From positions 1-64,000 of the forward strand of contig CAISLN010000039.1 of assembly GCA_903886275.1 (NCBI GenBank): a DNA stretch of 64,000 nt, read 5' to 3'. The notes beneath the pieces are model-generated. The model was not told the DNA's origin. It did no database searches and saw only the letters and a list, made by a program, of their open reading frames with translations. Below, in pieces: positions 52,098 through 61,038 of this stretch. The position numbers were made by a program, and so were the translations under genes. Source of the stretch: an uncultured beta proteobacterium (GTDB lineage Bacteria > Pseudomonadota > Gammaproteobacteria > Burkholderiales > Burkholderiaceae_C). Numbering within the stretch: position 1 is the stretch's first letter; every line of letters starts with the position of its first letter.

Positions 52098-53327
52098 ATG
52101 GCCCATGTCGCAATCATCGGAGCGGGTTTTGTCGGGCTGTCCTCGGCCTATTGGCTGATAAGGGATGGCCACCAGGTCACGCTCTACGACCCGGCGGGTG
52201 CGGCCGGTGGTGCCTCGTTTGGCAATGCCGGCACCTTTGCCAACTACGCCTGCATTCCGGTCAACAACCCCACGGTGTTTCGTGACCTGCCGCATTACCT
52301 GCTGTCGGGCAGCAGCCCCTTGCGCCTGCGCTGGGGCTATTTGCCGCAGCTCGCCCCCTGGTTGCTGGGCTTTTTGCGCAGCTCCACCACTGCGCGCTAC
52401 ACGCAGTCGGCCACGGCCCTGGCCACGCTGCTGGGGCGGGCGCAGGAGGGCTACACCGACCTGATCGCGCAGGCCGATTTGAGCGGCTTTATCCGTCCGC
52501 GCGAATGCCTGTACCTGTATTCCAGCCTGTCGGCCTTTCACGCATCCCTGCCCACGCTGGAACTACGGCGCAAACTGGGCGTGCAGACGCGCATCCTGGA
52601 CAAGGCCGAAATTTGCGCGCTGGAGCCCTCGCTGCAAGCCTTGTTTGAACGCGGCGCGCTGTTTGAAGGCTCTTGGCACCTGTCGGACCCATCCGCTTTT
52701 TTACGGGTGCTGCAAAGTTGGCTGTTTGGGCAGGGCCTGCAGATCCGAGCCACACCGGTGTTGACCCTCAAGCCCCATGTCCATGGGGTCGTCTTGACTA
52801 CGCCCGAAGGGAGCGCGCAACACGACTTTGTGGCGCTCTGCGCTGGCGCCCATTCCGGCGCGCTGGCCGCGCAATGCGGCGATAGGGTGCCGCTGGAGGC
52901 CGAGCGTGGTTACCACCTGATGTACCCGGGCAGCTCAGCGCTGATCTCGCGTCCGGTGGGCTGGGCCGAGCGCGGCTTTTACATGACGCCCATGGCCCAA
53001 GGCCTACGCGTGGCAGGCACAGTGGAGTTGGCAGGTCTGGGCTCGGCAAAGCACCAGGGCCTGCTGGACCTGCTGCATTTTTCTGCGCAAAAGGCCTTGC
53101 CGCAACTGGGTGAACCCACGGCCCCCTGGCTGGGTTTTAGGCCTACCTTGCCGGACGGCCTGCCCGTGCTGGGGCGCTCAACTGCCAGCGCGCGCGTGCT
53201 GTATGCCTTTGGCCACCAGCACATTGGCCTGACGCTGGGGGGCCTCAGTGGCATGGTGGTGGCAGACCAAGTGGCGGGGCGGGAGTCGGTGATGGACTTG
53301 ACGCCGTTTGCGGCCAGTCGCTTTTAG
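52098..53327 (+). CDS. D-amino acid dehydrogenase-like FAD oxidoreductase
   Basis: A 409-residue DAO-family flavoprotein. The FAD site is VAIIGAGFVGLSSAYWLIRDGHQVTLYD at the N-terminus, SFGNAGTFA follows (like DadA), and near the end GFRPTLPDGLPVLG and FGHQHIGLTLGGLSGMVVADQVAG hold the second FAD region. Likely oxidises D-amino acids or a related amine. ATG 52098 has AGGAA about 10 nt upstream. The substrate is not defined. Confidence 0.88.
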   Translation: MAHVAIIGAGFVGLSSAYWLIRDGHQVTLYDPAGAAGGASFGNAGTFANYACIPVNNPTVFRDLPHYLLSGSSPLRLRWGYLPQLAPWLLGFLRSSTTARYTQSATALATLLGRAQEGYTDLIAQADLSGFIRPRECLYLYSSLSAFHASLPTLELRRKLGVQTRILDKAEICALEPSLQALFERGALFEGSWHLSDPSAFLRVLQSWLFGQGLQIRATPVLTLKPHVHGVVLTTPEGSAQHDFVALCAGAHSGALAAQCGDRVPLEAERGYHLMYPGSSALISRPVGWAERGFYMTPMAQGLRVAGTVELAGLGSAKHQGLLDLLHFSAQKALPQLGEPTAPWLGFRPTLPDGLPVLGRSTASARVLYAFGHQHIGLTLGGLSGMVVADQVAGRESVMDLTPFAASRF

Positions 53328-53410
53328 TTGGTGGCTTGGCCTGCAGGGGGCCAAGACAGTGCGAAGATGCAGCCGGCGTCCATCAGGGCGCTATTCAACA
53401 GGGTTGTACT

Positions 53411-54274
53411 TTGAACAAGATCATGGTGGGCTTGCTGGCCTGCTGCCTCACGGTAGCGGGCTATGCAGAAGAGAGTTTTCAGGACCGTTTGCGGCATTTT
53501 GTGGGGGCAGGGATACATGCCGTGCGGGTGGCCGTGGGCCAGGCCGAGCCCACCAGCCCGCTGCGGGTTCCCGGGCGCGATGCGCCGCTGGCGCCGTCGA
53601 TTGAACTGGGCTTTGCCAACTGCCCGCAGTTGTTTCCCAAGAGCCGGCCCATAGACCTGTCCACGCTGGACCCGCAGTGGCGTGCCATCGGCCTGTGTTC
53701 GAACCATTTTGCGGTGCTTAACTCGGCGCTGAGCCGCACGCCGCTGGTGGTGGTGGAGCGACTCAACCAGGCCATGCTGGCGGACTCCTTGGGCGAAAAA
53801 CGCAGCAATGCCTTTTATGCCGACCCGCGCCTGCTGCGCGGCTCCAGGGCCGAGTTGGCCGACTACCAATCGAGCGGCTTTGACCGTGGACACCTTGCCA
53901 ACGCCGCAGACCAACCAGACCATGAGTCGATGGTTCAGTCCTTTGCCTTGTCCAATATGGTTCCGCAAGAGCCGCTCAACAACCGAAAGACCTGGGCCAA
54001 GATTGAGTCCGATGTGCGCAAGTTCACAAGGCGCGCGCAAGGCGACGTGTTCGTCTTTTCGGGTCCGCTGTTTCGTGGTGAGCTGCGCATGATTGGGCCA
54101 GCCCAGGTGTGGGTCCCCTCCCACCTGTTCAAGCTGGTGTACGACGAAGCATCGGGACGGTCCTGGGCCTACATCCTGGCCAACACCGCAGAGGCCAGGG
54201 TAGAGGAACCGGTGGACTACACCGAGTTCGTCAAACAGACCGGCTGGCAACTGCTGGACTTTGTGCCGGGCTAG
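53411..54274 (+). CDS. Secreted DNA/RNA non-specific endonuclease
   Basis: A 287-residue nuclease of the NUC1/EndoG-like family. The His-metal motif DRGHLANAAD carries the general-base histidine; the metal-binding asparagine lies in NMVPQEPLNNRKTWAKIE. The signal peptide is MVGLLACCLTVAGYA. The start is a TTG at 53411 (ATG 53423 also possible), 83 bp after the FAD gene. It probably digests extracellular nucleic acids. Confidence 0.85.
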   Translation: MNKIMVGLLACCLTVAGYAEESFQDRLRHFVGAGIHAVRVAVGQAEPTSPLRVPGRDAPLAPSIELGFANCPQLFPKSRPIDLSTLDPQWRAIGLCSNHFAVLNSALSRTPLVVVERLNQAMLADSLGEKRSNAFYADPRLLRGSRAELADYQSSGFDRGHLANAADQPDHESMVQSFALSNMVPQEPLNNRKTWAKIESDVRKFTRRAQGDVFVFSGPLFRGELRMIGPAQVWVPSHLFKLVYDEASGRSWAYILANTAEARVEEPVDYTEFVKQTGWQLLDFVPG

Positions 54275-54368
54275 TCCACAAGGCCGCAGCAGGCGGCGCA
54301 ATGAGCGTGGATGCATCGTGGATGCGTGAGCGGCGGCTCTATCCGCCCCTGGTTAAAGGAGTTGTTTC

Positions 54369-55109
54369 ATGGTTTTTTCACACCGTCTGCCTGCCTGTTT
54401 TTCGCTGGCCTTGCCCCTGTTACTAGCCGCTTGTGCCAGCGCACCGCCGCAAGTAGCCGACGGCCATGCGGCCTATGCGGCAGCGTTGGCCGATGCGGCC
54501 GTTGCCAGTCCGGCAAAGGTGCAGCCCCTGCGCCCATTGCCTATGGGCGACAGCGCGACCATGGTGTCCTGGGTGAGCGAGCAGCGCCTGCCCTGTGCCA
54601 AGGAGGCATTGCCCTGCGACATGCAGGTGGGCGCGGACCGGCTGTGGGTGACGCTGGGCGGCGAGGTGCAGGCCCTGTGCCAGAGCTGGCACTTGCAGGG
54701 CGATGCGCTGCGCAGCCGGCTGGAGCAGTTGCTCGGTCTGCCCAACCATTCGCCGGTGCAGTACCGCAAGACGCAATTTGTGTTGTTGGAAATTCCCCGC
54801 GAGCGCTTGGAGCGCCCCTGCCTGGGTGTGACTGAGCGTGGCGCTTCCGAGCCGGTGTGCACGATTGACCTGCAAGCCGCCACCTCGCCCGAGATGCGCA
54901 GTTTTGTCGGTCAGCAAATGGCTGCGGCCTATGTGATGGACAACCCCAAGGGACCGGGCTATCCCTATACCCGCCTGGGTTACACCTACGACTGGGCCGC
55001 AGCTGCACTGCCCAGCCATTACGGTGCTTCTGAATTTGTGGTGGCACCGGGGAGCCGGGTCAAGGCGGTGCGCGTGGTGGCCACCGATGCGTACTGCAGC
55101 GCACCCTGA
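54369..55109 (+). CDS. Lipoprotein of unknown function
   Basis: A 246-residue protein with a signal peptide and lipobox LAAC (C22), rich ribosome site (AAGGAG, 7 nt before ATG). It has several cysteines (CAKEALPC, VCTIDL, YCSAP) and a WVTLGGEVQALCQSWHLQ block. The second half, YPYTRLGYTYDWA, is aromatic. No family recognised; it lies between the nuclease and narX. Confidence 0.7.
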   Translation: MVFSHRLPACFSLALPLLLAACASAPPQVADGHAAYAAALADAAVASPAKVQPLRPLPMGDSATMVSWVSEQRLPCAKEALPCDMQVGADRLWVTLGGEVQALCQSWHLQGDALRSRLEQLLGLPNHSPVQYRKTQFVLLEIPRERLERPCLGVTERGASEPVCTIDLQAATSPEMRSFVGQQMAAAYVMDNPKGPGYPYTRLGYTYDWAAAALPSHYGASEFVVAPGSRVKAVRVVATDAYCSAP

Positions 55110-55169
55110 ACTTGCCCTGGTTCAGAAGGCGGTTAATCTAGCGAACTGTTTCGCACCGGCAGCACCACT

Positions 55170-57116
55170 ATGCCCAAAAAGGTTTCCCTCTCTACCAAGC
55201 TGGTTGCCATAGGCGCGGCCCTGCTGATCGTGGCCCTGACCTCGATCGGGCTGACGCTGTGGGTGACCTGGCAGCTTGAAGGGGGGGCTGCGGCGGTCAA
55301 CGAGGCCGGGCGCCTGCGCATGCAGACCTGGCGCCTGGCCAGCATGGCGCAAAGCAGTCGTTCGCCCGTGGTGACCGAACTGGTGGCCCAGTTTGACCAG
55401 AGCCTGGCGCTGCTCAAAAGCGGCGATGCCAGTCGCCCCTTGTTTATGCCGCTCGATGACAAGGTGAACCAGGGCTTTGCCGAGGTGCAGTCGCTTTGGG
55501 CCGACCACCGCTCCCTGTGGCTGGGCCAGAGCCCACCCGAGGTGGATACTGCGCTGTTGGCCACGGTGCAAACGGTGGAGGCGATCGATCGTTTGGTGCT
55601 GGCCATTGAGCAGCAACTCTCGCGCCTGACCGCCATCCTCAACCTGTTCCAGTTTGTCATGATGGCCCTGGCCATCGCCGGCGCGGTCGTCATGCTCTAC
55701 ACCGGTTACCTTTATGTCATCAACCCGCTGGAGCATCTGCAAATGGGGTTACTCCGCGTGCAGGCGGGCGATTTCTCCACCCGCATCGCGGTGGAAACCC
55801 AAGACGAGTTTGGCCAGGTGGCGCAGGGCTTTAATGGCATGGCCGCCGAGCTGCAAAACCTGTATGACGGGCTGGAGGCACAGGTGCTGGCCAAGACAGA
55901 GCACATCGAAGCGCAGCGTGCACGCCTCGCCACGCTCTATGAGATCAGCGCCTTTTCCGCTGCGGCCGCCAGCATAGAGGAGCTCTCGCGTGGCTTTGCC
56001 CAGCGCGTGCGCACCGTGATGCATGCCGATGCCGTGGCCGTGCGCTGGTCCGACGAGGCCAACCAGCGCTACCTGATGCTGGCCTCGGATTGCCTGCCGC
56101 TGGACCTGCTGGAGGAGGAGCGCAGCCTGCTGGCCGGCGCCTGTGCCTGTGGCAACCTCAAGGCCGATGCGCGCACCCGTGTCATTCCCATCATCAGCCA
56201 CGAGTCCAAGCCCATGCGCCACTGCGCCCGCGCCGGCTATGAGAGCGTGGTCAGCGTGCCGGTGCGGCTGCAGCAGCGCCTGCTCGGCGAGATCGACCTG
56301 TTCTTTCGCAGCCAGGTGCAACTGACGCCCGAGGAGGGCGAGTTGTTGGACGCTCTGGCCAGCCACCTGGCCAGCGCCTTGGAGAGCCTGCGCGCCGCGG
56401 CCCTGGAGCGCGAGGCCGCGGTCGGTGAGGAGCGTGCCCTGTTGGCGCGCGAGCTGCACGATTCGATTGCGCAGTCGCTGGCCTTTCTCAAGATCCAGGT
56501 GCAGCTGCTGCGCAATGCCTCGCAAAAGGCCCAGGCCGGCCAGGTGCAGACCGCGCTCGATGAACTCGACGCCGGACTGCGCGAAAGCATCAACGATGTG
56601 CGCGAGTTGCTGCTGCACTTTCGCACCCGCACCAACACCGCAGACATCGAGTTGGCGCTGCAAGAGACCTTGCAGAAGTTCAAACACCAGACCGGCCTGC
56701 CGGCCCACTTCCATGTCACTGGCGAAGGCCTGCCGCTGCCGGCCGATGTGCAGGTGCAGGTCTTGCATGTGGTGCAGGAGGCCCTGTCCAACGCACGCAA
56801 ACATGCGCGTGCCAGCCAGGTGGAGTTGAATGTGACCAAGGGTGCGCAGTGGCGCTTCGAGGTGCGCGATGACGGCCACGGCTTTAACCCGCAAAAGACC
56901 CTGGGCCAGAGTACCCATGTGGGGATGCAAATCATGCAGGAGCGCGCCGCGCGCATAGGCGCCACGGTGCGGGTGCATTCGCAGCAAGGGCAGGGCACCA
57001 GCGTGGTTCTGACACTGCCCGCGCATCCGGTATCGGGCGCGAGTTTGGGCACCATGAACCTGGACGCCGAGGCGCTGGATGCTCTGAAAACAGACAGTTC
57101 AGAGGCCCTGCGCTAG
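55170..57116 (+). CDS. narX: Nitrate/nitrite sensor histidine kinase NarX
   Basis: A 648-residue sensor. TM1 (about 11-31) is followed by the nitrate-binding P box VNEAGRLRMQTWRLASMAQ, TM2 (about 157-178), HAMP, a cysteine-bearing GAF-like domain (about 265-410, CACGNLKADAR), HisKA_3 with H430 in ARELHDSIAQSLAFLK, and HATPase_c with DDGHGF and HVGMQIMQERA. The P-box match is good evidence for nitrate/nitrite sensing. Its regulator NarL lies 5 kb downstream, beyond the transcarboxylase genes. Confidence 0.93.
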   Translation: MPKKVSLSTKLVAIGAALLIVALTSIGLTLWVTWQLEGGAAAVNEAGRLRMQTWRLASMAQSSRSPVVTELVAQFDQSLALLKSGDASRPLFMPLDDKVNQGFAEVQSLWADHRSLWLGQSPPEVDTALLATVQTVEAIDRLVLAIEQQLSRLTAILNLFQFVMMALAIAGAVVMLYTGYLYVINPLEHLQMGLLRVQAGDFSTRIAVETQDEFGQVAQGFNGMAAELQNLYDGLEAQVLAKTEHIEAQRARLATLYEISAFSAAAASIEELSRGFAQRVRTVMHADAVAVRWSDEANQRYLMLASDCLPLDLLEEERSLLAGACACGNLKADARTRVIPIISHESKPMRHCARAGYESVVSVPVRLQQRLLGEIDLFFRSQVQLTPEEGELLDALASHLASALESLRAAALEREAAVGEERALLARELHDSIAQSLAFLKIQVQLLRNASQKAQAGQVQTALDELDAGLRESINDVRELLLHFRTRTNTADIELALQETLQKFKHQTGLPAHFHVTGEGLPLPADVQVQVLHVVQEALSNARKHARASQVELNVTKGAQWRFEVRDDGHGFNPQKTLGQSTHVGMQIMQERAARIGATVRVHSQQGQGTSVVLTLPAHPVSGASLGTMNLDAEALDALKTDSSEALR

Positions 57117-57288
57117 CATTCCATGTAACCCTTTGGTAATTGACCGAGCGCAAGAATGGAACTGATTTTGCGTGCGGCTTGAAGGGCCTGACGTAGGATG
57201 CGATGGCAAACGCCTCGGGCGCCATCCACAGTGAGCGCATGGGACCTGCCAACCCACGCTACAAGCGTGCACCAGAAATGAGTTTCCA

Positions 57289-58797
57289 ATGACCAAAAAA
57301 ATTGATATTACGGAGCTGTGTTTGCGCGATGCGCACCAGAGTCTGCTGGCCACCCGCATGGCCATGGAGGACATGGTGCCGGCCTGTGCCGACATCGACC
57401 GTGCCGGCTACTGGTCGGTGGAATGCTGGGGCGGCGCCACCTTTGACGCTTGCATCCGCTTCCTCAACGAAGACCCTTGGGAACGGTTGCGCAGTTTTCG
57501 TAAACTGCTGCCCAACTCGCGCCTGCAAATGCTGTTGCGCGCCCAGAACCTCTTGGGCTACCGCCATTACGAGGACGGTGTGGTGGACCGCTTTGTGGAC
57601 AAGGCCTCCGAGAACGGCATGGATGTGTTTCGCATCTTTGACGCCCTCAACGACATACGCAATATCCGCCAGTCGGTCACGGCGGTGCGGCGCAACGGCA
57701 AGCATGCACAGGGCACCATTTGCTACACGGTGAGCCCGCTGCATACCACCGAGACCTTTGTCGAGATGGCCGAACGCTTGCTGGAGCTGGGTTGTGACTC
57801 CATTTGTCTCAAAGACATGGCGGCCCTGCTCAAACCGCAGGCCGCTTACGACATTGTCAAAGGCATCAAGACGCGCTGCGGCGAGCAGGTGCGCATCCAT
57901 GTGCACACCCATGCCACCACCGGCGTCACCCTGGTGTCGCTGATGAAGGCGATCGAGGCGGGCGCCGATTGCGTGGACACGGCCATCAGTTCGCTCAGCT
58001 TGGGCCCGGGCCACAATCCGACCGAAAGCCTGGTGGCCATGCTCGACGGCACGCCCTTTCATGCCGAGCTGGACAAGGCCTGTCTGCACCGCACCAAGGA
58101 GCACTTTGCCGCGCTGCGCCCGCGCTACCAGGCCTTTATGTCCAACATCATTGGCGTGGAGACCGACATTTTCGATAGCCAGATTCCGGGCGGCATGATC
58201 TCCAATATGGAAAGCCAGCTCAAGCAGCAGGGCGCCGGTGACCGCCTCGAAGAGGTGTTTATCGAAGTGCCGCGCGTGCGCGAGGACGCGGGCTTCCCGC
58301 CCCTGGTCACACCGAGCAGCCAGATCGTGGGCACCCAGGCCGTGTTCAATGTGCTGATGGGCCGCTACAAGGTGCTGTCCAGCGAGTTCTCCGACCTGAT
58401 GCTGGGCTATTACGGCAAGACCCCGGGCGAGCGCGATCCCGAGGTGCTGGCCTTGGCCGAGGCGCAGGCAAAAAAGCCCGCCATCACGGTGCGCCCGGCC
58501 GATCTGCTCAAGCCCGAGTGGGATGTCTTGCATGCTGCGGCCACGGCCTTGCCCGGCTTTAACGGCAGCGAAGAAGACGTGCTGACCTATGCCATGTTCC
58601 CGCAGGTGGCTGCCGCCTTCTTTGTCAAACGCGATGAGGGTCCGCTCAACCTCGGGCGCGATCCGGCTTCCGCCAAACCCGCTGCGCCCACCGCCGGTGC
58701 CGCCCCGGCAGGCAATGCCCTGCAGACGCCGGTGACCTACGACGTCAAGCTCAACGGCCGCTCGCACCGCGTGTCGGTCACTCCCGTCAACGAATAA
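57289..58797 (+). CDS. Transcarboxylase 5S subunit (oxaloacetate/pyruvate carboxyltransferase)
   Basis: A 502-residue TIM-barrel carboxyltransferase. LRDAHQSLLATRM (metal and substrate), the lysine in SICLKDMAALL (a biotin-carboxyl relay), and HVHTHATTG (metal histidines) mark the family shared by pyruvate carboxylase, OadA and Propionibacterium 5S. It lacks the C-terminal biotin domain of OadA, since the carrier is a separate gene at 60646-61038, which favours the 5S type. It transfers CO2 between biotin and pyruvate/oxaloacetate. Confidence 0.88.
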   Translation: MTKKIDITELCLRDAHQSLLATRMAMEDMVPACADIDRAGYWSVECWGGATFDACIRFLNEDPWERLRSFRKLLPNSRLQMLLRAQNLLGYRHYEDGVVDRFVDKASENGMDVFRIFDALNDIRNIRQSVTAVRRNGKHAQGTICYTVSPLHTTETFVEMAERLLELGCDSICLKDMAALLKPQAAYDIVKGIKTRCGEQVRIHVHTHATTGVTLVSLMKAIEAGADCVDTAISSLSLGPGHNPTESLVAMLDGTPFHAELDKACLHRTKEHFAALRPRYQAFMSNIIGVETDIFDSQIPGGMISNMESQLKQQGAGDRLEEVFIEVPRVREDAGFPPLVTPSSQIVGTQAVFNVLMGRYKVLSSEFSDLMLGYYGKTPGERDPEVLALAEAQAKKPAITVRPADLLKPEWDVLHAAATALPGFNGSEEDVLTYAMFPQVAAAFFVKRDEGPLNLGRDPASAKPAAPTAGAAPAGNALQTPVTYDVKLNGRSHRVSVTPVNE

Positions 58798-58809
58798 GCA
58801 GGACACACC

Positions 58810-60357
58810 ATGACAGTCATGCAAGACAAAATTGAAGAACTGCGTCGCCGCCAGGCCGTCAACGTTCTCGGCGGCGGTGCCGACAAGCAGGCCAAACAGC
58901 ACAAGGCGGGCCGCATGACGGCGCGCGAGCGCGTGGCCGAGTTGGTCGATGAGGGCAGCTTTGACGAGGTGGGCCAATTCGCCACCCACAACTCCACCCT
59001 CTTTGGCATGCAGGGCAATGTGCTGGCGGCCGACGGCGTGGTGACCGGTGCCGCCTCGGTGGCTGGGCGCCTGGTGCATCTGGCCAGCCAGGACTTTACG
59101 GTGGCGGGCGGCTCGGCCGGCGAGGTGCATTCCATCAAGGTGGCCGACATCATGAAGGCCTCGCTGCGCGCTGGCTCCCCCTTTGTGTTTATCAACGACT
59201 CGGGCGGCGCCCGCGTGCAAGAAGGCATTGGCTCGCTGTCGGGTTACGGCAAGGTGTTCCATGCCAATGTGCTGCTGTCGGGCGCGGTGCCACAAATCTC
59301 GCTGATCTGCGGCCCCTGCGCAGGCGGTGCGGCCTACAGCCCGGCGCTGACCGACTTCATTATCCAGACGCGCCAGGCCCAGATGTTCATCACCGGCCCG
59401 CAGGTCATCAAGCAGGTCACCGGTGAAGATGTGAGCGCCGAAGAGCTCGGTGGCGCCGAGGCGCATATGGCGCATTCTGGTGTGATCCACTTCATTGCCG
59501 AGGACGACCACCACGCCATTCAGCTCTGCCACAAGCTCTTGGGCTTTTTGCCTTCCAATAATCTGGAAGACCCGCCGCAGACAGAGGGTGATGCGTCGGT
59601 GGAGCCGAACCCGGCGCTCGAAGCGATATTGCCCGAAGAGAGCAAGCAGGGCTATGACGTGCGCGATGTGATTGCCCAGGTGGTGGACGGCGCCGACTTT
59701 TTGGAAGTGCAGTCGGGCTACGCCATGAACATCGTGGTGGGCTTTGCCCGCATCTGCGGCAACTCGGTGGGCGTCATTGCCAACCAGCCCTCGGTGATGG
59801 CCGGGGCGCTCGACATCAATGCCTCCAACAAGGCGGCGCGCTTTATCCGCTTTTGCAACGCCTTCAACATCCCGCTGCTCACCTTTGTCGATGTGCCCGG
59901 ATTTATGCCCGGCGTGGAGCAGGAGTACGGCGGCATCATCCGCCACGGTGCCAAGCTGCTGTTTGCCTATTCGGCCGCCACCGTACCCAAGATCACGGTG
60001 ATCCTGCGCAAGAGCTATGGCGGTGCCTACCTGGCCATGTGCGGCAAGGACCTCGATGCCGACCGCGTGTTTGCCTGGCCCACCGCCGAGATTGCCGTGA
60101 TGGGTGCCGAGGGTGCCGCCGAGATTGTTTTTCGCAAGGAAATTGCCGAGGCCAGCGACCCGGCCCAACGCCGCGCCGAGCTGATCAAGGAATACCGCGA
60201 CACCTTCTCCAACCCCTATGTGGCCGCCGAGCTGCGCCTGGTGGATTCGGTGATCGAGCCCAAGGACACGCGCCGCCATATCGCCCAGGCGCTGGAATAC
60301 CTGCGCATCAAGCGGGTGCCAAGGCCGCACAAAAAGCACGGCCTGATGCCGCTATAG
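58810..60357 (+). CDS. Transcarboxylase 12S subunit / acyl-CoA carboxyltransferase
   Basis: A 515-residue double crotonase-fold carboxyltransferase like methylmalonyl-CoA carboxyltransferase 12S or PccB. The two acyl-CoA/biotin blocks are CGPCAGGAAYSPALTDFI and the LTFVDVPGFMPGVEQEYGGIIRHGAKLLFAYS region, plus FINDSGGARVQEGIGSLSGYG. It would move CO2 from methylmalonyl-CoA to biotin. It begins 12 bp after the 5S gene. The presence of 5S and a separate carrier, with no biotin carboxylase or sodium pump gene, points to a transcarboxylase. Confidence 0.92.
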   Translation: MTVMQDKIEELRRRQAVNVLGGGADKQAKQHKAGRMTARERVAELVDEGSFDEVGQFATHNSTLFGMQGNVLAADGVVTGAASVAGRLVHLASQDFTVAGGSAGEVHSIKVADIMKASLRAGSPFVFINDSGGARVQEGIGSLSGYGKVFHANVLLSGAVPQISLICGPCAGGAAYSPALTDFIIQTRQAQMFITGPQVIKQVTGEDVSAEELGGAEAHMAHSGVIHFIAEDDHHAIQLCHKLLGFLPSNNLEDPPQTEGDASVEPNPALEAILPEESKQGYDVRDVIAQVVDGADFLEVQSGYAMNIVVGFARICGNSVGVIANQPSVMAGALDINASNKAARFIRFCNAFNIPLLTFVDVPGFMPGVEQEYGGIIRHGAKLLFAYSAATVPKITVILRKSYGGAYLAMCGKDLDADRVFAWPTAEIAVMGAEGAAEIVFRKEIAEASDPAQRRAELIKEYRDTFSNPYVAAELRLVDSVIEPKDTRRHIAQALEYLRIKRVPRPHKKHGLMPL

Positions 60358-60367
60358 GACGCAAGCC

Positions 60368-60634
60368 ATGCAAGAGTCCAACACCGATACCCTGGCATTG
60401 CTCGCGCAGATGCGCGAGGAAATCAAGGCCCTGCAGTTGCGCGTGAGCGTGCTGGAGGGTCGGCCCGCCCAGGCCGCTGCCGCCCCCAGCGAAGAAGACA
60501 TGCTGGCCATCTCCGCCGCCGTAGCCGCCTTTTTGGGCGTGCGCGCGCGCATCCGCCAGGTGCGCCTGGTGCAGTCGAGCGCATGGGCCCAGGTCGGGCG
60601 CATGGGCACGCACGCATCGCACCACACCCATTGA
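60368..60634 (+). CDS. Small accessory subunit of the transcarboxylase
   Basis: An 88-residue protein: a short coiled coil (EEIKALQLRVSVLEG), a variable linker, and an end EEDMLAISAAVAAFLGVRAR followed by QSSAWAQVGRMGTHASHH. The AVAAFLG and W-x2-x-GR pattern resembles the small subunits of methylmalonyl-CoA and glutaconyl-CoA decarboxylase complexes, which bridge subunits. It lies 10 bp after the 12S gene and 11 bp before the carrier. Function by analogy only. Confidence 0.65.
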   Translation: MQESNTDTLALLAQMREEIKALQLRVSVLEGRPAQAAAAPSEEDMLAISAAVAAFLGVRARIRQVRLVQSSAWAQVGRMGTHASHHTH

Positions 60635-60645
60635 TTGGAAGCACC

Positions 60646-61038
60646 GTGAAACTCCGCATTACCCTGGACGAACGTACCTTTGAAGTAGAAGTGGAGGTGG
60701 CCCACGAAGACCACGCCAGTCTGCCCCCCTCTTATCCGGTGGGCACGGCGCGCCTGTCTGGCAGTGCCGCCTCACCCTCTGCGCCATCCGCTCAGTCCGG
60801 ACCCAAGGCCACGGTGGCCGATGAAAGCAAGGCCTGCCGCAGCCCGGTCTCTGGCGTGGTGGTCAAGGTGATTGCCGCTGCGGGAGATGCCATCAAGGCC
60901 GGCGACTCCCTCCTGGTGTTGGAGGCCATGAAGATGGAAACCAATATCACCGCGCCGCAGTCCGGCGTCATCGCCTCCATCAAGGTGGCGCAGGGCGCCC
61001 GCGTGCAGACCGGCGATGTGCTGGTGGAGTTCGTTTAA
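60646..61038 (+). CDS. Biotin carrier protein (transcarboxylase 1.3S)
   Basis: A 130-residue carrier. It opens KLRITLDERTFEVEVEV, has a flexible Ala/Ser/Pro linker, and a C-terminal biotinyl domain whose biotin lysine lies in EAMKMET, near residue 95. The layout matches the 1.3S subunit of Propionibacterium transcarboxylase. Start is a GTG at 60646 with GGA 7-9 nt upstream. It shuttles the carboxyl group between the 12S and 5S subunits. Confidence 0.93.
   Translation: MKLRITLDERTFEVEVEVAHEDHASLPPSYPVGTARLSGSAASPSAPSAQSGPKATVADESKACRSPVSGVVVKVIAAAGDAIKAGDSLLVLEAMKMETNITAPQSGVIASIKVAQGARVQTGDVLVEFV

Noticed and set aside
57259-60339. A 1026-codon open frame on the minus strand opposite the transcarboxylase genes
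   Set aside because: It is the complement of two well-identified genes in GC-rich DNA. Its product is rich in G, H, Q, V and A with no known domain, as expected for a shadow frame.
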